DNA of 64,000 nucleotides, from NCBI RefSeq assembly GCF_017873175.1, contig NZ_JAGGJW010000003.1:408392-472391 (forward strand), written 5' to 3'. Below are positions 8,718 to 17,634 of the stretch, one piece after another (the first letter of the stretch is position 1; each line of letters starts with the position of its first letter). This stretch comes from Neorhizobium petrolearium (lineage in GTDB: Bacteria > Pseudomonadota > Alphaproteobacteria > Rhizobiales > Rhizobiaceae). The translations under genes and the position numbers were made by a program. The notes below the pieces were generated by a model. It was not told where the DNA came from. It made no database searches and saw nothing but the letters and a program-made list of their open reading frames with translations.

Positions 8718-9662
8718 TCAGCGCTCGCCGCGCCTATAGGGTTGCATCAGTGCCTGCGGGACACGGGCACGCCGCGCCATCGCGGCAAGCGCCGCGATCG
8801 ACAGCAGATAAGGGATCATCAGGAATATTTGATAGGGCACCACTCCGCTCAGCACCGTCTGAAGACGCAGCTGAAAGGCATCGAAGAAAGCAAAAAGCAG
8901 CGCACCGAATAGAGCTCGCTCCGGACGCCACGAAGCAAATACGACGAGCGCGATGCAGATCCAGCCACGCCCCTGCACCATGGTCGGGAAGAAGCTGTTG
9001 AAGGCTGACAGCGTCAGAAAGGCACCGCCGACACCCATCAGCGCGCTGCCGGCAATAACAGCGCCGTAGCGGATCGCCATAGGATTGATGCCTTGGGCTT
9101 CCGCCGCATGCGGGTTTTCACCTGTCATACGGATGGCAAGCCCGATTGGGGTACGCGAGATGAGATAGGCCAGGACGACAGCAAGCACGATCGCGACATA
9201 GGTCGGAGCAGTCTGCGTGAAGAAGGCGGGTCCCAGGAAGGGGAGCGAGGAAAGACCCAGAATATCGATGGGCTTGAAAGGCTCGATGGTCGGCGGCGTG
9301 CCGGTGACCGGCACCATCAGCCGGAAGACGTAATAGGCAAAACTCGACGCAAAGAGCGTGACGCCGAGGCCGGAGACGTGCTGCGACAGGCCGAGCGTGA
9401 CCGTCAGCACCGAATGCAAGAAGCCGAATACGGCACCACCGAGTGCGGCGATTAATAACCCCGTCCAGAGATCGGCGCCGTTATAGACCGCCAGCCAGCC
9501 GATCATGGCACCAAAGGTCATGATCCCTTCGATGCCCAGATTAAGCACGCCCGATCGCTCGGAGAGCAGCGCTCCGAGCGTGCCCAGGATCAGCGGAGTG
9601 GCAATACGCAGAACGGCAGCCCAGAGACCGGCAGAGGCAAGGATGTCGATCAGGGCGTTCAT
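8718..9662 (-). CDS. ABC transporter permease (BPD_transp_2), second operon
   Basis: 314 aa membrane protein homologous to the permease at 6499..7410. The family motif ERSGVLNLGIEGIMTFGAM lies near residue 35 and the NPHAAEAQGINP cytoplasmic loop in the second half. It overlaps the preceding permease by 4 bases (ATGA). Part of a second, complete BMP-type importer whose components differ clearly from the first set, so this is a paralogous system rather than a local duplication. Confidence 0.92.
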   Translation of the reverse strand: MNALIDILASAGLWAAVLRIATPLILGTLGALLSERSGVLNLGIEGIMTFGAMIGWLAVYNGADLWTGLLIAALGGAVFGFLHSVLTVTLGLSQHVSGLGVTLFASSFAYYVFRLMVPVTGTPPTIEPFKPIDILGLSSLPFLGPAFFTQTAPTYVAIVLAVVLAYLISRTPIGLAIRMTGENPHAAEAQGINPMAIRYGAVIAGSALMGVGGAFLTLSAFNSFFPTMVQGRGWICIALVVFASWRPERALFGALLFAFFDAFQLRLQTVLSGVVPYQIFLMIPYLLSIAALAAMARRARVPQALMQPYRRGER

Positions 9663-10708
9663 CGGCGTATCCTGTATTGCGTGAAGAAGACGGCGATCAG
9701 CATGGAAAGTAGCGAAAGGGCGACAGTGACGTCGGCGATATAGGTCGGGATGCCCACGCTGCGGCTCATGCCGTCTGCGCCAACGAACATGGCGGCCGTG
9801 AAGAGGGCTGCCAGCACGACGCCGAGCGGATTTAGGTTGGCGAGCATGGCGACGACGATACCTGAATAGCCATAACCGGGCGAAAGATCACTGGTCACGT
9901 ATCCCTTGACGCCCAACACCTCGATCGTGCCGGCGAGGCCGGCAAGGCCACCGGAAATCATGGCGACGATCACCAGCGTGCGTCCGAGCGGCACCCCGGC
10001 AAAGACGGCGCTTGTCGGATTAAGCCCTGCGGCACGCGACCGGACGCCGAAAACGGTACGTGACTGCACGAAATGGATGGCAAAGGCGATCGCGACCGCC
10101 ATCACCAGACCGATATGCAGGCGCGAACGTGTCAGAAGTTTCGGCAGACGCGCAGCGGCATCCACCGCCTCCGACTGCGGCCAGCCGAAGGCCAGCGGGT
10201 CTTTCAGCACGCCATCGATCAACATGGAGACAAACAGGAGCGAGACGAAGTTCAGCAGAAGTGTCGTAACGACCTCATCCACCGAAAAGCGTAGCCTTAG
10301 CCAGAGCGGTACCAAAAGCAACAGCATCCCGGCTACGGCGCCGATGATGAAGAGCAGCGGAATCTGCGCGGCGGAGGACCAACCATCGAAGAGCCGGGCG
10401 CTTGCAGCGGCAACGGCAATGGCGCCGAGATAGAACTGCCCTTCGCCACCGATATTCCAAAGTCGCGCCCGAAACGCTACCGCCGCTGCAAGGCCGGTCA
10501 GAATAAGCGGGCTGGCGCGGGTCAGCGTTTCCGTTACCGAAAGGCGCGAGCCAAAAGCACTCGTCAGAATCTTCCAATAGGCTTCGAGTACCGGAGCACC
10601 CGCCAATGCGATCAGGACACCGGCAACGGCGAGCGCCGCCGCGACAGCAATCATAGGCGCTGCGACGACAAGCGCTGCAGGTCGATGTTCACGCCTCTCA
10701 AACCGCAT
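9659..10708 (-). CDS. ABC transporter permease (BPD_transp_2), second operon, longer subunit
   Basis: 349 aa. The ATG at 10708 was chosen over a GTG 27 bases upstream because GAGGTGG lies just before it at proper spacing; the GTG would itself overlap that site. The sequence has the ARLWNIGGEGQFYLGA motif and about nine hydrophobic segments, as in its counterpart at 5402..6502. The start overlaps the end of the ATPase gene by 11 bases. It forms the heterodimeric channel with the 314 aa permease. Confidence 0.9.
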   Translation of the reverse strand: MRFERREHRPAALVVAAPMIAVAAALAVAGVLIALAGAPVLEAYWKILTSAFGSRLSVTETLTRASPLILTGLAAAVAFRARLWNIGGEGQFYLGAIAVAAASARLFDGWSSAAQIPLLFIIGAVAGMLLLLVPLWLRLRFSVDEVVTTLLLNFVSLLFVSMLIDGVLKDPLAFGWPQSEAVDAAARLPKLLTRSRLHIGLVMAVAIAFAIHFVQSRTVFGVRSRAAGLNPTSAVFAGVPLGRTLVIVAMISGGLAGLAGTIEVLGVKGYVTSDLSPGYGYSGIVVAMLANLNPLGVVLAALFTAAMFVGADGMSRSVGIPTYIADVTVALSLLSMLIAVFFTQYRIRR

Positions 10709-12221
10709 CGACCACCTCGCGTTCCTCCCATTCACCGGCCATCATCAGGCCGAGGCTGCGCGCATCGGCATCCTCCGCATCGAGGGACGGTGAAAGCCTG
10801 CCCCCAACGATCGCCTGGATGCGATCGGCCAGCGCCATGACCTCGTCGAGATCTTCCGAAATGAGCAGAATTGCCGTTCCCGCCCGACGGGCCTCCAGAA
10901 TTCTCTGGTGCACCGCCGCCACCGCGCCTTCATCCAAGCCGCGTGCCGGCTGGGCGGCGAGAAGAATGCGCGGGGGCTCGATCAGGTTTCGGCCAAGGAT
11001 GAGCTTCTGCATGTTGCCGCCGGAAAGCAGCCGGACGCGGCTCGTCGGAGATCCACCGCGCACATCGAAGGCTTGGATGATTCTGGCGGCGAAGGCAACA
11101 CCGGCCTTCCGGTCGACAAGGCCCAACCGTGAGAAGCGTGAGAGACGTTCAAGGATTGCGTTTTCCCAGATCGTCATCTCGCCGATCACGCCTTCCCGGT
11201 TGCGATCCTCGGGAATACGGCCGATCCCGCTGGTGACCGCGTCCGCGACCGTGAGGTCAGCGGTTTCCTCGCCGAACAAGACAAGGGACCCCGCACTGCG
11301 CTGCGCCGTGCCGCTCAGCAACTGCGCAAGCGTCGCCTGACCGTTGCCGGAGACGCCGATGATCCCCAATACCTCGCCGGCGCGCAGCCGGAAGTCCACG
11401 GATTTCAGCCGGTCGACACCGCCCGTCCGCACCGTCACGCCGATCGCTTCAAGCACGACCTCGCCTGGGGTCGAGGCATCGCGCACCGGCCGCTTGACGG
11501 CCCGGCCGACCATCAGTTCGGCAAGCTCCGCCTTGCTGGTCTCTTCCCTCTTGCGCTCCGCCACCAGCTTGCCGCCGCGCAGCACGACGATGCGGTCGGC
11601 CGTCGCCATCACCTCGTCGAGCTTGTGCGAGATGAAAATCAGTGACAGCCCCTGGCGTGCCATGTCCTTAAGTGTCGAGAACAGCTTGTCCGCCTCAATC
11701 CTGGTGAGCACCGCAGTGGGTTCATCGAGAACGAGTATGCGCGCGTCGTTATAGAGCGCCTTCAGGATTTCCACGCGCTGCTGCTCGCCCACCGAGAGAT
11801 CGCCGAGGCGCGCATCCGGATCGACCTTCAGTCCGAAACGCTCTGATATCTCCAGAAGCTTCTTGCGCCCGGCGGCAGCATTCGAGGCCGGCAACCAGAG
11901 GCTTTCCGTGCCGGTCATGACATTTTCCAGCACCGTGAGATTGGGCGCCAGCGAGAAATGCTGGTGTACCATCCCGACGCCGGCCCGGATTGCCGCCCGC
12001 GGCTTGCCGGGCGGCAACTCCCTGCCCATGACAGTGACCTTACCGGAGTCCGGCATATAGTGGCCGAAAAGAATGCTCATCAGCGTCGTCTTGCCGGCGC
12101 CGTTTTCACCAAGCAGGGCGACAATCTCGCCTTTCGCCAGGTTCAGCGAAATATCGTGATTGGCAAGATTGTCGCCAAACTGCTTGCTGATGCGGTCAAG
12201 TTCGAGCACCGGGCCGGTCAT
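10698..12221 (-). CDS. ABC transporter ATP-binding protein, tandem NBD, second operon
   Basis: 507 aa. The ATG at 12221 overlaps the amidase stop (ATGA), so it is preferred over an in-frame start 36 bases upstream. Domain one carries Walker A GENGAGKTT, signature LSVGEQQR and Walker B ILVLDEPT; domain two has a degenerate Walker A (GVSGNGQAT), signature LLSGGNMQK and a Walker B ending AQPARGLD, lacking the catalytic glutamate. This is the same asymmetric arrangement as the + strand paralog. It drives the two permeases that follow it. Confidence 0.92.
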   Translation of the reverse strand: MTGPVLELDRISKQFGDNLANHDISLNLAKGEIVALLGENGAGKTTLMSILFGHYMPDSGKVTVMGRELPPGKPRAAIRAGVGMVHQHFSLAPNLTVLENVMTGTESLWLPASNAAAGRKKLLEISERFGLKVDPDARLGDLSVGEQQRVEILKALYNDARILVLDEPTAVLTRIEADKLFSTLKDMARQGLSLIFISHKLDEVMATADRIVVLRGGKLVAERKREETSKAELAELMVGRAVKRPVRDASTPGEVVLEAIGVTVRTGGVDRLKSVDFRLRAGEVLGIIGVSGNGQATLAQLLSGTAQRSAGSLVLFGEETADLTVADAVTSGIGRIPEDRNREGVIGEMTIWENAILERLSRFSRLGLVDRKAGVAFAARIIQAFDVRGGSPTSRVRLLSGGNMQKLILGRNLIEPPRILLAAQPARGLDEGAVAAVHQRILEARRAGTAILLISEDLDEVMALADRIQAIVGGRLSPSLDAEDADARSLGLMMAGEWEEREVVDAV

Positions 12222-13633
12222 GAATTCAATCCTGCTACGCGATAGCGGTGCTGCCAACGGTCTTCCTTTTCCAGACGGCCTGCAAGGTGAAGAAGCAAGC
12301 GGTCATGACCCATTGGCGCGATCAGCTGCACCGGGAGAGGCAGGCCTTCGGCATCAGCGCCGAACGGCAGGGTCAGCGCCGGAAAACCGGTGATGTTGGC
12401 AAGCGCGGCAAGCGGCGCGAAATCCGTCATGCGACGGATCTGCAGATCCGGATCGCCGTGGTCGAAAGGGAATGAGCCAAGCGGACGTGGCGCTGTTGCC
12501 AGCATCGGCGCAACAAGAAGATCGAGATCCTCGAAGATGTCCCAGAAAGAGCGGCTGGCGCGGACCGCCCCATCCAACGCCGACCATAGCTCGCCACCGG
12601 TCATCGCCACGCCGCGGCGGATAAAGGCCCCTGTCAGCGGCTCCGCCAGTTCCGCATCAAGTCGGGCGCCCGCGACGTAGGACGCCAGGTTGACGGCAAT
12701 GATGTCGCGGAGCGCGATCGCACTCGCGGCCACCGGCCCGACGAAATCTCTCCAACCGAGAGAGACAACAGTGTGGCCATCCTTTTCCAGCGATCTGGCC
12801 GCCGCCTCGACGGCTTCGCTGCGGGAGGGGTCGGTCGAATGGTCGTTACCCGTTTCGGCTAGAAGTCCGATGCGCAACGTTCCGCGCTTTACGGGAGCCA
12901 GTTCAGGATCGGCGAACGGACCGCGTACGCCGCCAAACACTGCCTCGAAGATCGTCGCGAGATCGCGAGAGGAACGGCAGACGGCGAGTTCACCAGCAAT
13001 CCCGCCGAGATGATTGCCGAAACCCGGGCCGGCCGGCATTGCGCCGCGCGTCGCCTTCATACCCAAAAGCCCGCAACAGGCGGCGGGCACGCGTATCGAC
13101 CCGCCGGCGTCAGTCGCGTGGGCGATTGCGACGACCCCGGCGGCAACCGCTGCTGCTGCGCCTCCGGATGAGCCGCCCGGCGTCCGAAGGGGATCGAGCG
13201 GATTGCGGCAGATCGGCCCGGCGGCGGGCTCACAGGACAATGAAAGCCCCATCTCCGGCACGGTGGTCAGCCCGAAGAAACAAAGGCCGGCCGCTCGCAT
13301 GCGGGCGGCGAGATCGGAGTCCGGACAGTTCTCGTTACCGCGGCTCAACATGCGCGAACCGGCGGCGACCGGGAGGCCAGCAAAAGGACCGCCCAGGTCT
13401 TTGACAAGGCTGGGTACGCCGGCGAAAGGCACGGAAGCCAGACGCTCATCCGCTTGCGCCAGCCGGGCATCGATCGCCCGTGCCGCCTCAAGACCAGCCT
13501 CGGCCTCAAGATGAACGATCGCACCAAGGCGGTCCATCTGCTCCGCACGTTCCAGCGCGGCCTGCATGGCCCCGGAGGCATTGAGGCGATCTTTACGGAT
13601 CGCCTCCGCCAGTGCCGTTGCATCGTCGGGCAT
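12218..13633 (-). CDS. Amidase signature family hydrolase
   Basis: 471 aa. The Ser-cisSer-Lys triad is intact: K78 (SLVKDLGG), S155 in PGGSSGG and S179 in DAGGSIRVPA, matching the spacing seen in GatA. Amidase-family members of this size hydrolyse small amides, carbamates or ureas (allophanate hydrolase is one branch). Sitting between the binding protein and the ATPase of an importer, and sharing an operon with a CodA-like deaminase, it probably acts on the imported compound or on a ring-opened product. It is unlikely to be GatA of the tRNA amidotransferase, because no gatB or gatC is near. Confidence 0.85.
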   Translation of the reverse strand: MPDDATALAEAIRKDRLNASGAMQAALERAEQMDRLGAIVHLEAEAGLEAARAIDARLAQADERLASVPFAGVPSLVKDLGGPFAGLPVAAGSRMLSRGNENCPDSDLAARMRAAGLCFFGLTTVPEMGLSLSCEPAAGPICRNPLDPLRTPGGSSGGAAAAVAAGVVAIAHATDAGGSIRVPAACCGLLGMKATRGAMPAGPGFGNHLGGIAGELAVCRSSRDLATIFEAVFGGVRGPFADPELAPVKRGTLRIGLLAETGNDHSTDPSRSEAVEAAARSLEKDGHTVVSLGWRDFVGPVAASAIALRDIIAVNLASYVAGARLDAELAEPLTGAFIRRGVAMTGGELWSALDGAVRASRSFWDIFEDLDLLVAPMLATAPRPLGSFPFDHGDPDLQIRRMTDFAPLAALANITGFPALTLPFGADAEGLPLPVQLIAPMGHDRLLLHLAGRLEKEDRWQHRYRVAGLNS

Positions 13634-13644
13634 GGAAGCGCCCG

Positions 13645-14631
13645 CTATTTCGGCTCTTCCATGTTGCGTGGAACCTCGAACGTGCCGGCCTTGATCTCGG
13701 CACGCTTGGCTTCCATCGCCGCTTCTGCGTCAGCCGGAGCGACACCCTTCACATATGCGATATCGCTGCCACCTTCCTTGAGAAGACCGAATGCGGTGTA
13801 GTCCTTACCGACCGGCTTGCCGGCTGCGACGTCGGCGAGTGCTGCATTGAGGATCGGACGGAAACCCCAGAGCGCGTTGGCGAAGACAGTGTCAGGGTAA
13901 CGTGGCGTGTAATCGATCAGCGAGCCAACGGACTTGATGCCACGCGCCTTGGCGGCATCGGCCGTGCCGATCCGCTCGCCGAACAGGATATCCGCACCGG
14001 CATCGATCTGGGCGAGACCGGCTTCGCGGGCCTTCGGCGGATCGAAGAAGGTTCCGATGAAGGAAACGAGGAGCTTCGCATCCGGATTGACGGCCTTCAC
14101 GCCTTCGCCGAAGGCATTGATCAGCATGTTGACCTCCGGGATCGGCATGGCGCCGACAGAGCCCACGACATTGCTTTTGGTCATCTTGCCGGCGAGCATG
14201 CCCGCAAGATAGGCGCCGTCATGATTCCACGTGCCGAAGACGCCGAAGTTATCTCCGGCCTCCTTGCCGCTCGAACCTAGCACGAAAGCCGTTTCCGGGT
14301 AGTCGGCGGCGACTTCGCGGGCTTCGGTTTCGACAGCATAGGCTTCGCCGATGATCAGTTGATGCCCTTGTTCGGCATATTCGCGCATGGCACGCGCATA
14401 GTCCGTTCCCGACACTCCTTCGGAGAACACATATTCGATCACACCTTCCGCGGCGGCATCCTGTAGAGCCTTGTGAAGGACGGAGTTCCAGGCATTTTCA
14501 ACAGGTGAGCCATGTATGCCGGCGACCTTGATGGGAGCCGCCGCGCGCGCCCCCGACAAGAAGGTCCCGGCACTGAAAGCCGCGGCTGAAGCAAGCAGCG
14601 CACGGCGAGATAGACGTATTTCGGTTGTCAT
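13645..14631 (-). CDS. BMP/PnrA-family ABC transporter substrate-binding protein, second operon
   Basis: 328 aa. The ATG at 14631 gives a clean leader with a twin-arginine-like stretch (RLSRRALLAS) and an alanine-rich hydrophobic core; a GAAGAGGGG ribosome site lies upstream. An in-frame start 33 bases earlier adds a charged tail and is less likely. The GTWNHDGAYLAGMLAGKM stretch and the FGERIGTADAAKARG region fit the BMP family. First gene of a six-gene operon (SBP, amidase, ATPase, two permeases, deaminase), with an 11-base gap to the amidase. Confidence 0.88.
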   Translation of the reverse strand: MTTEIRLSRRALLASAAAFSAGTFLSGARAAAPIKVAGIHGSPVENAWNSVLHKALQDAAAEGVIEYVFSEGVSGTDYARAMREYAEQGHQLIIGEAYAVETEAREVAADYPETAFVLGSSGKEAGDNFGVFGTWNHDGAYLAGMLAGKMTKSNVVGSVGAMPIPEVNMLINAFGEGVKAVNPDAKLLVSFIGTFFDPPKAREAGLAQIDAGADILFGERIGTADAAKARGIKSVGSLIDYTPRYPDTVFANALWGFRPILNAALADVAAGKPVGKDYTAFGLLKEGGSDIAYVKGVAPADAEAAMEAKRAEIKAGTFEVPRNMEEPK

Positions 14632-15176
14632 GACTGAAGCCCCTCTTCTTTGCCGGTTGGTCAAAAATTTCTATGGGCCGCCCAAAACTGTGTCAAGCGA
14701 TGGAAATGCACAATCCGTAAGCAGAGCACCTAGAGAGCGTAGTGGCTGACGGCGTCCCGATCTAGGGGCATCCCCCAACCCGGCGCATCGGGGATGCGGG
14801 CTATCCCGTCGACGTGTCAATCTGATTTGCCGTCTCAAGAGGCGGACCGTGAAATCACTGCAGGCAGGGCTAGCGGCAGTGATTCCTGCGAGGATACATC
14901 GCAGACATGGGATGCCACCGGAAATCAGGTAGCCATGACGATCCTATTTCGCCAACGAGTGGATCTTGAGCGCCGCTTTGGCGCCGCAACCATTCTCTCT
15001 GGACTCGGTCAGTTCCTTGTGTCCGGAATACAACGACGCAGCACGTGGGATCGAAAAGACTTGTCCGCACACGGCTCATCAAGCCTGTATCTATGATAAC
15101 TCCTGAAGATACCCTTCCTCGCCGTCAAACGCGACGAAGCCCGTCCTTTCAGCATTGATCATCGGGTACCGGCAGT
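14632..15176. other. Intergenic region with decayed sequence
   Basis: 545 bases between the start of the second BMP operon and the end of livF. It must hold the promoter of the BMP operon and the 3' end of the LIV operon. Apart from the enolase-superfamily remnant listed separately and an inverted repeat GCATCCCC-N14-GGGGATGC (14768..14797, which is part of that remnant), no convincing gene or known RNA is visible. Confidence 0.5.
14730..14816 (-). pseudogene. C-terminal remnant of an enolase-superfamily (mandelate racemase-like) gene
   Basis: The - strand reads 28 codons then TAG, with an in-frame TGA immediately upstream. The end of the peptide, PDAPGWGMPLDRDAVSHYAL, closely follows the usual C-terminus of mandelate racemase / muconate-lactonising enzymes (a P-G-x-G-x-x-x-D-x-D-A pattern). 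No further family sequence is seen upstream, so most of the gene has been lost. The fragment is short and the call rests on pattern memory, so moderate confidence only. Confidence 0.5.
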
Positions 15177-15887
15177 TCAGACGGCGCAATACCGCTCCTG
15201 GATGTCCTTGTCCGCCAGCAGCGTGACCGCATCGCTGCGATAGACGATCTCACCCTGGTCGACAATCACGGCCCGGTCAGCGAGCTTCAGCGCCCATTCC
15301 ACATTCTGCTCGACGAGTAGCAACGTCGTCCCCTCATCCCGCAACCGCCGGAACAGCACCCCCATCTCTTCAACGAGAACCGGCATGATGCCTTCGGACG
15401 GTTCATCGAGCAGGATCATCTTCGGCTTGGCGATCATTGCGCGGGCGATCGCCAACATCTGTTGCTCACCGCCTGACATCGTCACACCTTCCTGATGCAG
15501 CCTTTCTTTCAGGCGCGGGAAACTGCGGGCGATCTCCTCGATGGCGGCAGCCTCGTCGATACCCTGGCGGTCGGCCACCAATCCGAGCTGGAGGTTTTCC
15601 AGCACCGTCAGTCCACGGACGATACGCCGTTCCTCGGGTACGTAGGCGAGGCCACGAGTATAGCGGGCGTGCGCTTTCAATCGCGAGATGTCTTCACCAT
15701 TGAACCGGATGCTGCCGGTGGTGCGCGGCATCAAGCCCATGATCGAACGGATGATGCTGGTCTTGCCCGCGCCATTGCGGCCGACCAGCGCGACAATTTC
15801 CCCGGGTTCAACGGCGAAGGACACGCCGTGGAGCACGTGGCTTGCGCCGTACCAGCCATTCAGACCTTCGATTTCAAGCATAGCCAT
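15177..15887 (-). CDS. livF: Branched-chain-type (HAAT) ABC transporter ATP-binding protein, LivF-like
   Basis: 236 aa from the ATG at 15887, the usual LivF size; the open frame continues upstream but only over the livG 3' end. Walker A GRNGAGKTS, signature MSGGEQQML and Walker B MILLDEPSEG are intact, as is the VEQNVEWAL switch region. It overlaps livG by 14 bases. One of two ATPases of a complete high-affinity importer whose ligand in this context is probably an aromatic or heterocyclic acid rather than leucine (inference from the linked Mo hydroxylase). Confidence 0.9.
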   Translation of the reverse strand: MAMLEIEGLNGWYGASHVLHGVSFAVEPGEIVALVGRNGAGKTSIIRSIMGLMPRTTGSIRFNGEDISRLKAHARYTRGLAYVPEERRIVRGLTVLENLQLGLVADRQGIDEAAAIEEIARSFPRLKERLHQEGVTMSGGEQQMLAIARAMIAKPKMILLDEPSEGIMPVLVEEMGVLFRRLRDEGTTLLLVEQNVEWALKLADRAVIVDQGEIVYRSDAVTLLADKDIQERYCAV

Positions 15888-16629
15888 CGTTCTGCCCCAG
15901 ATAGACGCGGCGAACCTCGCCGTTCGCCCGAATTTCCTCCGGCGTACCATCCGCCAGAAGCTCGCCGTGATGAAGGACGAGGACCCTGTCGCTCAAGCCG
16001 AGGATCATCTTCATCTTATGCTCGACCAGCAGGATGGTCCGGTCGGCCGCCAGCTTCTCGATCAGCGCCACCATCTCGCGCGTCTCCTCCGGCCCCATGC
16101 CGGCAGTGGGTTCGTCGAGCAGCAGGAGGGCGGGATCGGCAACGAGCGCGATGGCAATCTCCAGCGCCCTTTGCTGCCCGTGGGCCAGGAATTTCGCCAG
16201 CGTCCCCGCCCGTCCCGATAACCCCACGGCGGCAAGAGTCGCGGATGCCTTGTCCTCGATGTCTTCGTAAACACCTCGGTTGGTCCAGATATTCATCCGG
16301 GATCTGAATGCCTGAGCCGCAACGCGGACGTTTTCAAGAACGGCAAGGTTCGGGAAGATATTGGTAATCTGGTAGGAGCGGGCGATGCCGCGGTGCACGT
16401 AATCGTGCTGCGGTACGCCCGCCATATCCGCGCCACGGAATTTCAGGGTACCGCTCGATGGTTTGAGGGCGCCGGACAGAATGTTGAAGAACGTGCTCTT
16501 GCCCGCTCCGTTCGGGCCGATGATCGCGGTGATCTGCCCTTCCTTGAAGTCGGCCGTGATACCCCTGAGGGCAATGAGGCCGCCGAACTGCTTACCGACA
16601 TTGGCAACGCTCATAATCGGTTCGTTCAT
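15874..16629 (-). CDS. livG: Branched-chain-type ABC transporter ATP-binding protein, LivG-like
   Basis: 251 aa. The ATG at 16629 overlaps the livM stop (ATGA) and gives the family's usual N-terminus; the longer open frame upstream is a shadow of livM. Walker A GPNGAGKST, the GIARSYQITNIFPNLAVLEN region, signature LAHGQQRALE and Walker B LLLLDEPTAGM are all present. The C-terminal VYLGQND stretch is typical of LivG. Confidence 0.9.
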   Translation of the reverse strand: MNEPIMSVANVGKQFGGLIALRGITADFKEGQITAIIGPNGAGKSTFFNILSGALKPSSGTLKFRGADMAGVPQHDYVHRGIARSYQITNIFPNLAVLENVRVAAQAFRSRMNIWTNRGVYEDIEDKASATLAAVGLSGRAGTLAKFLAHGQQRALEIAIALVADPALLLLDEPTAGMGPEETREMVALIEKLAADRTILLVEHKMKMILGLSDRVLVLHHGELLADGTPEEIRANGEVRRVYLGQNDGYA

Positions 16630-17624
16630 CGGCCCTTCCCCCAGGAAATCAGCGTGCCCCAGATGCCTTTCGGCAGGTAGAGGACAAAGAGGATGAAGAT
16701 CACTCCGACGATGAGCTGCCAGTTGGTGGTCCACAGCGAAAAGATATCTTCCATCAAAAGGAAAGCGAGCGCGCCTATGAAAGGACCGAAGAAACTGCCG
16801 GCCCCACCGAGCAGTGTCATCATCACGATCAGGCCCGAGGTCTGATAATGCAGTGAGTCGAGCGGCACGATCGAGAGGTGCATGGCCGACAGCGTGCCGG
16901 CGAGCCCGCAAAGGATGCCCGACAGCACGAAAGAGAGGAGTTTGGTGCGCTCAACATTGTAACCGCAAGCGCGCGCCCGCGTTTCGTTTTCCCGGATAGC
17001 CTCGATAACGGCGCCGAATGGCGAGTTCAGCGCGCGCGACACGAACCACAGCGCCAGCGCCACGACGATCGTGATCGCGTAATATTTGACGAGCGGATCG
17101 AGGAAGTTCAACGAAAAGCCCGGAAAACTCAACGTGCTGACGGTGAAGCCGCGCAGACCATTCTCGCCACCGGTCCAGGAGGACGCCTGCAGCGCCGTAT
17201 AATAAACGAGCTGCGAGAGGGCCAGCGTCACCATGGAAAAGTAGATGCCGCGCGTGCGGATCGCCAGCATGCCCATGATAGTCGCAAGGAAGCCGGCCAC
17301 GGCGAGCCCGACCACCATGGCAACGAACCAGTTCACGCCGAAAGTGCCGATCGCAATACCGGTAGCATAGGCACCAGCACCGAAGAAGGCCGCATGGCCG
17401 AAGGAAAGCAGGCCGGTATATCCGAACAGAAGATTGTAGCCCACGGCCAAAAGGCCGTAGATCAGGACGTTCACGGCAAGCGCCTGCGATGGCAGCACCC
17501 AGGGCAGGATACAAAGTGTCAGGACGGAAAGCGGCACACGCCAGCGGTTGGCGCCTGGGAAAAGCACCGCAAGACCCCGCCGGGATGAAGGGGGAGCAAG
17601 CTCGACGTTTCTGACGACCGACAT
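16626..17624 (-). CDS. livM: Branched-chain-type ABC transporter permease, LivM-like
   Basis: 332 aa. The ATG at 17624 has GAGGAG at the right distance; an ATG two codons earlier sits directly on that site. Multiple hydrophobic segments and the motif YNLLFGYTGLLSFGHAAFFG identify LivM; the EIRENETRARACGYN-like loop (here AIRENETRARACGYNVERTK) is the ATPase-coupling helix. Lies 10 bases downstream of livH in the same operon. Confidence 0.9.
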   Translation of the reverse strand: MSVVRNVELAPPSSRRGLAVLFPGANRWRVPLSVLTLCILPWVLPSQALAVNVLIYGLLAVGYNLLFGYTGLLSFGHAAFFGAGAYATGIAIGTFGVNWFVAMVVGLAVAGFLATIMGMLAIRTRGIYFSMVTLALSQLVYYTALQASSWTGGENGLRGFTVSTLSFPGFSLNFLDPLVKYYAITIVVALALWFVSRALNSPFGAVIEAIRENETRARACGYNVERTKLLSFVLSGILCGLAGTLSAMHLSIVPLDSLHYQTSGLIVMMTLLGGAGSFFGPFIGALAFLLMEDIFSLWTTNWQLIVGVIFILFVLYLPKGIWGTLISWGKGR

Positions 17625-17634
17625 GACCATCTCC

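Noticed and set aside
6180..8912. A 910-codon open frame on the + strand
   Set aside because: It runs across a permease end and antisense to the CodA-like gene, is rich in Arg/His/Pro/Ser as expected of a GC-rich shadow frame, and has no domain; the real genes are in other frames.
12218..13633. GatA subunit of glutamyl-tRNA amidotransferase
   Set aside because: No gatB or gatC neighbours and the gene is embedded in an importer operon; a catabolic amidase is more likely.
14632..14729. Purine-type riboswitch before the BMP operon
   Set aside because: Looked for because the importer is nucleoside-type; no conserved three-way junction or core sequence is visible.
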